The notes under the pieces: model-generated
What the model saw: only the letters and a program-made list of their open reading frames with translations
What the model was told of the DNA's origin: nothing
The model's database searches: none
Program-made: the position numbers and the translations under genes
Shown: positions 57,705-64,000 of the stretch, piece after piece
Numbering within the stretch: position 1 is the stretch's first letter
How the letters are laid out: the number at the start of each line of letters is the position of its first letter
From: Amycolatopsis orientalis DSM 40040 = KCTC 9412
Lineage (GTDB): Bacteria > Actinomycetota > Actinomycetes > Mycobacteriales > Pseudonocardiaceae
Direction: 5' to 3'
Assembly: GCF_000478275.1 (NCBI RefSeq)
Contig: NZ_ASJB01000099.1
Location: 62,001 to 126,000 of the forward strand
DNA: 64,000 bases

Positions 57705-59188
57705 ACGAAACTCTCGACGTCCTGATCGCCGGTGCCGGCCCGGCCGGCACCACCCTGGCCATCGACCTGGCCCGCCGTGGCCTCGCGGCCCGGATCATCG
57801 ACAAGGCCCCGCACTCCTTCGAAGGCTCCCGCGCCAAAGGGCTCCAGCCGCGCACCCTGGAAGTCTTCGACGACCTCGGGGCGCTCGACGACGTCCTCGC
57901 CGGCAGCAGCGACTACCCGAGGCTGGGCATCCACCTGGGCCCCCTCGCCGTTCCGTGGCGAATGTTCCGCAACCGCGAACGCAGCGCCGACGTCCCGTAC
58001 CCGAACACCCGGCTGATGCCCCAGTACCGCACCGACGCCGTGCTGCACGACCGGCTCGAACAGCTGGGCGGCAAGGTCGAATACGGCCGGGAGCTCCTCG
58101 AGTTCGCCCAGGACGCCACGTCGGTCACCGCCACGGTGACCGGCGACAGCGGCACCGAACGGATCACCGCCCGCTACCTCGTGGGCGCGGACGGGGGTTC
58201 GAGCGCCGTCCGCAAGCACCTCGGCGTGGGCTTCCTCGGCGAGACCCGCGAGGGAGATCGGATGCTCATCGTCGACGCCGTCACCACCGGCTTGTCCCGT
58301 GACCGCTGGCACGTCTGGCCGGGCGTGCAGGGCCGGTTCGCCGGCGCGTGCCCGCTGCCGCACACCGATCTGTTCCAGTGGATGATCCGCCTGTCTCCGG
58401 ACGAGGAGCCGCCCGAGGGCGAGGAGGCGATCACCCGGCGGATCCGGGCCCACACGCGGAACCGGGCCATCGCCGTGCGCGACATCCGGTGGCGGTCGGT
58501 GTTCCGGCCCAACATCCGCCTGGCCGAGGCCTACCGCCGTGGGCGGGTCTTCCTCGCCGGCGACGCCGCCCACGTGCACACGCCGGCCGGCGCGCAGGGA
58601 CTCAACACCGGCATCCAGGACGCCTACAACCTCGGCTGGAAACTCGGCCAGGTCCTCGCCGGAGCCAGCCCGCGACTGCTCGACAGCTACGAAGCCGAAC
58701 GCCTGCCGATCGCCGCGGGTGTGCTCGGCCTGTCCACGAAGAAGTACGAAGGCATCGCCAAGCTCGACCCGGCAAGCCTGCGCCGCGGCAAGGACGAACA
58801 GCAGCTGTCGCTGACCTACCATGGCGGTCCGCTCGCCCCGGCCGGAGGCGACCGCACGACGACGCTGCAGGCCGGCGACCGCGCACCGGACGCCGACCTG
58901 CCCGGTTCACGGCTGTTCGACACCTACCGGGGACCGCACTTCACCCTGGTCGCGTACGGTCCCAAGGCCGCGGCGGCGAGCGACGAGCTCGACTGGCCTG
59001 CCGCGGGAGCGCCGCTCCGACGTATCACGGCCGACGACCGGCCCGGATTCCGCAGCGGTTACGGAGTCGAGGGCGACACGCTGCTGCTCGTCCGGCCCGA
59101 CGGCTACCTCGGGCACATCGCGACCCACGACTTCCTCGAGTCGACCCGCGCCGCCGTCAGCACCATGACCCCGGAGGTGGCCGAATGA
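57701..59188 (+). CDS. FAD-dependent aromatic hydroxylase, PheA/TfdB-like
   Basis: A 495-residue flavoprotein hydroxylase. FAD motif VLIAGAGPAGTTLAIDLARRG (GAGPAG, 11-16), DG motif YLVGADGGSSAVRKHLG, and GD motif VFLAGDAAHVHTPAGAQGLN. GLQPRTLEVFDDLGALDDVL is typical of phenol and pentachlorophenol hydroxylases and rifampicin-monooxygenase-like enzymes. The last 100 residues form a thioredoxin-like domain (GDRAPDADLPGSRLFDTYRG). It probably hydroxylates a phenolic ring. It overlaps both the hydrolase and the amidohydrolase genes by 4 bp. Confidence 0.92.
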   Translation: MNETLDVLIAGAGPAGTTLAIDLARRGLAARIIDKAPHSFEGSRAKGLQPRTLEVFDDLGALDDVLAGSSDYPRLGIHLGPLAVPWRMFRNRERSADVPYPNTRLMPQYRTDAVLHDRLEQLGGKVEYGRELLEFAQDATSVTATVTGDSGTERITARYLVGADGGSSAVRKHLGVGFLGETREGDRMLIVDAVTTGLSRDRWHVWPGVQGRFAGACPLPHTDLFQWMIRLSPDEEPPEGEEAITRRIRAHTRNRAIAVRDIRWRSVFRPNIRLAEAYRRGRVFLAGDAAHVHTPAGAQGLNTGIQDAYNLGWKLGQVLAGASPRLLDSYEAERLPIAAGVLGLSTKKYEGIAKLDPASLRRGKDEQQLSLTYHGGPLAPAGGDRTTTLQAGDRAPDADLPGSRLFDTYRGPHFTLVAYGPKAAAASDELDWPAAGAPLRRITADDRPGFRSGYGVEGDTLLLVRPDGYLGHIATHDFLESTRAAVSTMTPEVAE

Positions 59189-60477
59189 GCCGCACCCTCC
59201 TGCGCGGCGCGCGGGTGATCACCATGGTGCCGCACCGGCCCGACGCCGAGCACGCCGACATCCTCATCGACGGCGACAGCATCGCCGGCATCGGCGAAGG
59301 TCTCGACGCAACCGGCGCGGAGATCGTCGACGTCACCGGCCGGGTCATCATGCCCGGTCTGGTCAACGCCCATCTCCACACCTGGCAGACCGCGCTCCGG
59401 GGCGTGGGCACCGACTGGACCCTGGCGGACTACCTCGGCCGCATGCACGGCGCCGTGGCCCGGCATTACCGCCCCGAGGACATGCGTGTCGGCACGCTCG
59501 CCGGCGCGCTGAGCCAGCTCGACCGTGGCACCACGACCGTGGGCGATTGGTGCCACAACACGCCCACCCCGGACCACACAGACGCCGCGATCGACGGCCT
59601 CGCGGCATCCGGGATCCGCGGGGTTTTCCTGCACGGCACCCCGTACTCCGCGGCCGACGCCGGCCACCCGGTCGACGAGATCGACCGGCTGCTCGACGGC
59701 CCGATCGCGGCTCACCCGCTGCTCACCCTCGGCATGGCCGTCCGCGGACCACAACTGTCCACTCCGGACGCCGCGGTCGCCGACTTCCGCGCCGCCGCCG
59801 AACGCGGGCTGGTGGTGTCGATGCACCAGAGCGGTGGCGAGCCAGGGCCGGGCTGGGACGCGGTCCGGGACGCCGGGCTGCTGAGCACCACCACCAACGT
59901 CGTGCATGGTGCCGGACTCACCGACGACTGGTTCAAGACACTCGTCGACTCGGGCGCAAGCTTCACCAGCACCCCCGAAAACGAACTCGGCCAAGGCCAC
60001 TGTTTCCCCATCACCGGCCACGTGCTCCGGCTCGGCGCCGCGCCATCACTGGGCACCGACACGGACGCCGTGACACCCGCCGACGTACTCTCCGCCGCCC
60101 GGATCGCCTTGGCGCACCAGCGGGGCCACGACCACGACCACCACCGGCGGTCCACCGGCTCCTTCTCTCTCACCGCGACGATCACCGCCAAGCAGGCACT
60201 GGCCTGGGCCACCGTCGAAGGCGCCCGCGCCCTCGGCCTCGCCGACCGCGTCGGCCGGCTCGACGCCGGTATGCAGGCCGACCTCATCGTCATCGACGCC
60301 CCGGCACCGAACCCGGTCGCCACCGCGCTGCACGCGACCGCCGGCGACATCGAAGCCGTCATGATCGCCGGGCGCTGGCGCAAACGCGACCACACCCTCC
60401 TCGACATCGACCTCGACACCGTGCGAACCCAGCTCCACGAATCCGCCGGCCACCTCCTCCCCCACGTCACGGGCTGA
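59185..60477 (+). CDS. Amidohydrolase/deaminase family protein
   Basis: A 430-residue metal-dependent hydrolase. The first metal motif is VNAHLHTWQ (His63, His65); further ligands appear in VVSMHQSGG, VVHGAGL and the Asp of LGTDTDAVTP. The C-terminal GRLDAGMQADLIVIDAPAP is the family end of the cytosine/guanine-deaminase, ATZ/TRZ branch. It may deaminate or dechlorinate a ring or cleave an amide, pointing to a nitrogen-containing aromatic substrate for the operon. It overlaps the following TetR gene by 1 bp. The unusual GHDHDHHRRS stretch is His-rich, maybe metal binding. Confidence 0.9.
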   Translation: MSRTLLRGARVITMVPHRPDAEHADILIDGDSIAGIGEGLDATGAEIVDVTGRVIMPGLVNAHLHTWQTALRGVGTDWTLADYLGRMHGAVARHYRPEDMRVGTLAGALSQLDRGTTTVGDWCHNTPTPDHTDAAIDGLAASGIRGVFLHGTPYSAADAGHPVDEIDRLLDGPIAAHPLLTLGMAVRGPQLSTPDAAVADFRAAAERGLVVSMHQSGGEPGPGWDAVRDAGLLSTTTNVVHGAGLTDDWFKTLVDSGASFTSTPENELGQGHCFPITGHVLRLGAAPSLGTDTDAVTPADVLSAARIALAHQRGHDHDHHRRSTGSFSLTATITAKQALAWATVEGARALGLADRVGRLDAGMQADLIVIDAPAPNPVATALHATAGDIEAVMIAGRWRKRDHTLLDIDLDTVRTQLHESAGHLLPHVTG

Positions 60478-61043
60478 TGGGCAGGCGGGCCGAACTCGCG
60501 AGCCGGACACGGACCGACCTGCTGGCCGCGGCGAAGCGGTTGTTCGGCGAACGCGGCTACCTCGACACCAAGATCACCGACATCGCCGCCGCGGCCGGCC
60601 GCGCCGTCGGCTCCTTCTACACCCACTTCGACGACAAGGAGCAGCTCCTGGCCGTGCTGCGCAGCGAACTCACCGAGACAGCGGCCCCCGGTCCCGCGGG
60701 CGACGACCCGATCCGCGCGCACGTCACGGCCTGCTGGACGGCACTGCGCACCCATCGCCCCACCGCCATCGGCCTGCTGCAGCAGGCGACCGCCGCCGCC
60801 CCGGCCTCCGGACGGTTGTGGGCCGAGCTGACCACCTGGACAGCCCCACTGCGCAAGCACCTGGAGGACCGGCGTGGCCGCGGTGAGCCGCTCCCCGGCG
60901 ACCCCGAACTGTTGGCGGCGGCCGTGGGCGTCATGCTCGCCGGCCTCAACCACGCCCTGCCCGCCGACGACCTCGGTGACAGCCGCGTTGCCGACACCGT
61001 CACGAATCTCGTCCTCCACGGCCTGACCGCCCCTGAACAGTGA
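60477..61043 (+). CDS. TetR-family regulator at operon end
   Basis: A 188-residue TetR-type regulator whose ATG overlaps the amidohydrolase stop (TGATG). The HTH reads LLAAAKRLFGERGYLDTKIT then DIAAAAGRAVGSFYTHFDDK. The ligand domain has ACWTALRTHRPTAIGLLQQA. Being translated with the catabolic genes, it could provide feedback repression of this operon or of other genes. It has no divergent partner of its own. Confidence 0.92.
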   Translation: MGRRAELASRTRTDLLAAAKRLFGERGYLDTKITDIAAAAGRAVGSFYTHFDDKEQLLAVLRSELTETAAPGPAGDDPIRAHVTACWTALRTHRPTAIGLLQQATAAAPASGRLWAELTTWTAPLRKHLEDRRGRGEPLPGDPELLAAAVGVMLAGLNHALPADDLGDSRVADTVTNLVLHGLTAPEQ

Positions 61044-61052
61044 GTTGCTGCC

Positions 61053-61961
61053 GTGCGTCTGCGTCAACTCGAGTACTTCGTCGCCATCTGCGACGCCGGT
61101 TCGTTCAGCGGGGCGGCGCACGAACTGCTCGTCGCCCAGCCATCTCTGTCCCAGCAGATCCAAGCGCTCGAAAAGGAACTGGGCGCCGCACTGCTCGAAC
61201 GCGGCCGCCAGGGCAGCGCCCTCACCGCGGCTGGACGGGTCTTCCTGCCCCGGGCTCGCGCGGCGCTCGCGGCGGTCGAGTCGGGCCGCCGGTCGGTGAT
61301 GGACCTCGTGCACGGTCTTGTCGGCGAGCTGCACGTCGTGACCATCCGGTCGGTGGCGTCCGGGGTGCTGCCGCCGGCCATGGTGCGCTGGCACGACCGG
61401 TACCCCACCACCGTGTTGCGGCTGCACGACCACTCCCACCGCCGTGACCTCGAAGCCGCGATGCGCTCCGGCCACGGCGACCTGGCCATCGGCCCGCGGC
61501 CCCGGGACTGGGACTGGGGCGGCGACATCGTGACCCTCGGCTTCGAAAGCCTGGTCCTGGCCGGGCCAGGACCGTTCGGCCCGGAGCCCGCCTCGGCCGC
61601 CGAGCTCGCCGAGGCCAAGTGGGTCCACTTCGAACCGGAACAAGGGATGTCGGAGGTCTTGGACTGGGCGGCTCGCTCACTCGGCTTCACGCCAAGGGTC
61701 GTCGCGTGCGTGGGCCAGGTCGCCGCGGCCCTGCGGCTCGCCGTCGAGGGTGTCGGCCTGACGATCGTCCCCGCGAACGCCGTCCCGTACGGCTGGAGCC
61801 ACCACGTCCGTTCCCCGGCCCCGCCGCTCTACCGCGAGCTGACCGCCTACGGTCGCGGCCCGATGACGCAGCTCGCCCGGCGGTTCGCCGACCTCCTGAG
61901 CGCGGTGGAGCTGCCGCTGGTCACCAGCGGAGAGCTGCCTTCGGACGCCCTCGTCTGCTGA
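61053..61961 (+). CDS. LysR-family regulator
   Basis: A 302-residue LysR-type regulator starting at GTG 61053, 9 bp after the TetR gene. HTH MRLRQLEYFVAICDAGSFSG and AAHELLVAQPSLSQQIQALE, followed by LGAALLERGRQGSALTAAGR; the C-terminal inducer domain spans about 90-295 (VTIRSVASGVLPPAMVRWHD, LRLAVEGVGLTIVPANAVP). LysR proteins usually activate adjacent aromatic-degradation genes in response to a pathway intermediate. It converges on the DUF3500 gene with 6 bp between. Confidence 0.93.
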   Translation: MRLRQLEYFVAICDAGSFSGAAHELLVAQPSLSQQIQALEKELGAALLERGRQGSALTAAGRVFLPRARAALAAVESGRRSVMDLVHGLVGELHVVTIRSVASGVLPPAMVRWHDRYPTTVLRLHDHSHRRDLEAAMRSGHGDLAIGPRPRDWDWGGDIVTLGFESLVLAGPGPFGPEPASAAELAEAKWVHFEPEQGMSEVLDWAARSLGFTPRVVACVGQVAAALRLAVEGVGLTIVPANAVPYGWSHHVRSPAPPLYRELTAYGRGPMTQLARRFADLLSAVELPLVTSGELPSDALVC

Positions 61962-61967
61962 CCGGCG

Positions 61968-63101
61968 TCAGTGCGGGTCCGTGGCCCGGTGGGCCGCCAG
62001 TGGATCGAGGCCGAAGTCGCCGTCCGGATCACGCCACACCGAATGCGCGTGGTTGGCGTGCCGCTGCGTGTTGTCGTACTCGACGAGCAACCGCGGTCCG
62101 GTGAGCCGGTAGTAATGCGGTTCGCCCGGGGCGAGGCTCCCGGCCCAGGCCAGGTGCACGAGGTCGAGGTTGCGGTCGTCGAGGTAGTGGCGGCGGTGGG
62201 CGTCGGCGACCGGCTGCGGCGAGCGGTCGGTGTACGTCGCGAGCAGGTCGCGCAACAGCCGCCGCTGCTCGGCCGTCATGTCCTGCCCGGCGACACCCTG
62301 CGGCCGCGGCCCGAGGGCGAGCCACGCGTGGTCGGCTTCGGTGTAGCCGGAACCGGTCTCCGCGGTTTCGTCGATCCGATCGACGAGCGCGGCCAGGCGC
62401 GGCGTGGGCAGCGGGCCACGGAACAGCTGCTGCATGTGGATCATCCGGTCGCCCGGCCGGACCCGGGCCCGGTTGCCCGAGACGATGTCCGAGACCGCGC
62501 GCGGATGAAGGAGAGCCAGGGCCCGTTCGGGCGCGGGAAGCGACCGCATCAGCGTCCGGGCGAGATCTTCGGTCCCGCCGAGCGGCCGCAACATCCCGCC
62601 GAGGGCCGGCGAGCAGGCGGGGTCGGCGCCGAGGAACGACGGTGTCACCGCGGCGATCCGCCCGGCCCGCACCAGCAGGTTCACCGACAGGTGATGCCCG
62701 CCGACGCGCCAGCCCCAGGTGTCGTCTCCGGGGCGCCCGAACACGCGGACCCAGTACAGGCCCGGATCCCGGCCGCGCTCGCGCCCCCAGTCGACCTGCC
62801 ACCCTTCGAGTTCGTCGAGGACGTTCTCCAGGCCCATCACGGTGCAGGCGGTGACGTATGCCGGCCGGGTCAGTCCGGTGGCCAGCAGCTGCATGACCAG
62901 GCTCTGCTGCCGGGGCGGCAGCTCACGCACCGCGACTCCGCCGTGGTCGGTGGGCGTGTAGAACCACCGGACCCGTTCGGCTTCGACGGCGGGATCGCCG
63001 ACGGGAAGCTGTTGAGCGCGGGCACGTACGTCCGGTGGCAGCGCATCGAGGAGTTCGGCGGCGACCCGCGTCATGTGCTCGACGGTCGAGTGCTCGTCCA
63101 T
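61968..63101 (-). CDS. DUF3500 protein
   Basis: A 377-residue protein from ATG 63101; frames extending further upstream belong to the overlapping dehydrogenase region. It shows the DUF3500 pattern: RVRWFYTPTDHGGVAVRELP, YWVRVFGRPGDDTWGWRVGG, HHLSVNLLVRAGRIAAVTPS, and the end YYRLTGPRLLVEYDNTQRHA, NHAHSVWRDPDGDFG. Conserved His/Asp/Trp residues (GWRVGGHHLS, NTQRHANHAHSVWRD) suggest a metal or heme site. No biochemical function is known. It lies 2 bp after the dehydrogenase stop and is co-transcribed with it. Confidence 0.88.
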   Translation of the reverse strand: MDEHSTVEHMTRVAAELLDALPPDVRARAQQLPVGDPAVEAERVRWFYTPTDHGGVAVRELPPRQQSLVMQLLATGLTRPAYVTACTVMGLENVLDELEGWQVDWGRERGRDPGLYWVRVFGRPGDDTWGWRVGGHHLSVNLLVRAGRIAAVTPSFLGADPACSPALGGMLRPLGGTEDLARTLMRSLPAPERALALLHPRAVSDIVSGNRARVRPGDRMIHMQQLFRGPLPTPRLAALVDRIDETAETGSGYTEADHAWLALGPRPQGVAGQDMTAEQRRLLRDLLATYTDRSPQPVADAHRRHYLDDRNLDLVHLAWAGSLAPGEPHYYRLTGPRLLVEYDNTQRHANHAHSVWRDPDGDFGLDPLAAHRATDPH

Positions 63102-63103
63102 GC

Positions 63104-64000
63104 TCAGACCGGCTCGTCCGCGATGTCGAGCATGACCTTGATCGCGTCGCCTCTCCGCTCGGCGTAGGTGTCGAACGCTTCGGCCACCTCCTCGAGCGGG
63201 AAGTGGTGCGTGACCAGGGCTTCGGTGTCGAGCCGCCCTTGGCCGGCCAAGGCGATGGCGCGGGCGAGGGAACCGGCTCCTTCGCCGCGGACGGTGTGCA
63301 GCGTGAGGCCGTTCATGACGGCCCGGTTGAGGTCGGCGGTCACGGGCCGGTCGAAGAAGCCCACCAGGACGATTTTGCCGCCGCGTTTGACGAGCCCCAG
63401 CGCGTCGTCGACGGCGGCAGGTGCCCCGGAGCACTCCAGGACGACGTCGACGCCCTGCCCGCCGGTGCTGTCCCGGACCTGCCCGACGGCGGTACCGTCC
63501 CGGACGTTCAGGACCGGATCGGCGCCGTAAACCCGCCCCAGCTCCAACCGCGACTCGCGGGTGCCGAGCAGCGCGATCAGGTCCGCGCCGAGCGCCTTCG
63601 CCACTTGAACGGCGAGCAGCCCGATCGGTCCTGGGCCGAGGATGGCGACCCGGGCGCCGACGAGCAGATCGCCCAGCACGTCGAAGGCGTGCATGACGGT
63701 GCCGACGGTGGTGAGCACGACGCCCGCGTCGAAGCTGATCCCGTCGGGGAGGCGGTGCGCTGTCGAGACGTGGTTGACGACGTAGTCGGCGAACCCGCCG
63801 TTGACGGTCATGCCCTGGGTCCGGTGGCCCTTGTCGTGACGGCCGCTGTTCAGGCACTCGGTGTAGGCCCCGGACAGGCAGTTGACGCACCGCATGCAAC
63901 CCCGGTGGGCTTCGGTGACGACCCGGTCCCCGACGCGGAACTCGTCCACAGTGGACCCGACCGCGACGACGCGGCCGGCGTATTCGTGACCGGGGACGAA
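63104..64000 (-). CDS. Zinc-dependent alcohol dehydrogenase, 5' end beyond window
   Basis: At least 298 residues of a medium-chain dehydrogenase; the frame is open to the window edge, reading FVPGHEYAGRVVAVGS at its visible start, so the first 40-60 residues are outside. The structural zinc site is CMRCVNCLSGAYTEC, and the NAD(P) motif VAILGPGPIGLLAVQVAKAL. GHRTQGMTVNGGFADYVVNH and GGKIVLVGFF are typical of sorbitol/threonine-type dehydrogenases. It may oxidise an alcohol produced by the neighbouring pathway. It is followed 2 bp later by the DUF3500 gene. Confidence 0.93.
   Translation of the reverse strand, partial: FVPGHEYAGRVVAVGSTVDEFRVGDRVVTEAHRGCMRCVNCLSGAYTECLNSGRHDKGHRTQGMTVNGGFADYVVNHVSTAHRLPDGISFDAGVVLTTVGTVMHAFDVLGDLLVGARVAILGPGPIGLLAVQVAKALGADLIALLGTRESRLELGRVYGADPVLNVRDGTAVGQVRDSTGGQGVDVVLECSGAPAAVDDALGLVKRGGKIVLVGFFDRPVTADLNRAVMNGLTLHTVRGEGAGSLARAIALAGQGRLDTEALVTHHFPLEEVAEAFDTYAERRGDAIKVMLDIADEPV

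Noticed and set aside
59547..61043. A 498-codon frame ending with the TetR gene
   Set aside because: Upstream of 60477 it is a shifted frame of the amidohydrolase; the TetR start at 60477 overlaps the amidohydrolase stop in normal fashion.
61968..63899. A 643-codon minus-strand frame ending with DUF3500
   Set aside because: The part upstream of 63101 is out of frame with, and overlaps, the conserved dehydrogenase gene and has no protein-like features.

Overview
The window is high-GC actinomycete DNA. GTG starts are frequent, adjacent genes often overlap by 4 bp (ATGA/GTGA), and the gene families are typical of Pseudonocardiaceae. The intergenic repeats and small proteins point to Amycolatopsis or a close relative; this is an inference, since no rRNA or other phylogenetic marker is present. 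No tRNA, rRNA, CRISPR array or intact transposase was seen.

Region 1 (1-35.4 kb) looks like an oxygen-limitation and metal/sulfur-stress island. It holds a CtpF-like cation ATPase, a cupredoxin-fused copper ATPase with a multicopper oxidase, a SRPBCC-Ddn flavin/F420-type protein, a slipin, a persulfide module (MBL-rhodanese, TauE exporter, DUF302, CstR-like repressor with four operators), an Hpf ribosome-hibernation factor in an operon with a DrrAB-type exporter, Hsp20, an Rv1733c-like membrane protein, and a complete arginine deiminase operon (antiporter, arcA, arcB, arcC). A sortase-type surface protein, an alcohol dehydrogenase, PPK2 with a CHAD protein, and an Acg-type nitroreductase with a GerW/YtfJ protein follow. 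Several families match the mycobacterial DosR dormancy regulon. At least eight upstream regions carry 14-mers close to GGGACCTTCGGCCC, which fits the DosR-box skeleton. A regulator itself is not in the window.

Region 2 (35.5-45.7 kb) is accessory and partly decayed. It has a truncated deaminase-like toxin with a SUKH-3 immunity protein, a carotenoid oxygenase with its TetR regulator, a DUF4279/HAD wreck, a dense block of inverted repeats, a broken large serine recombinase, a SpdB-like DUF2637 protein and a replication-type winged-helix protein. This is consistent with an eroded integrative element.

Region 3 (45.7-64 kb) is a catabolic locus. A minus-strand operon of eight tightly spaced genes encodes an extradiol dioxygenase, a fumarylacetoacetate-hydrolase-family enzyme, an AMP ligase, a DoxX-like protein, an MhpA-like hydroxylase, and P450, ferredoxin and ferredoxin reductase. 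It is divergent from a TetR gene. A second, plus-strand operon, divergent from another TetR gene, encodes two alpha/beta hydrolases, a flavoprotein hydroxylase, an amidohydrolase, a TetR and a LysR regulator. DUF3500 and alcohol dehydrogenase genes on the minus strand close the window. Together they suggest oxidation, ring cleavage and hydrolysis of an aromatic compound whose identity the sequence does not reveal.

Pseudogene remnants (LLM oxidoreductase, hypF, HAD hydrolase, serine recombinase) mark several junctions.
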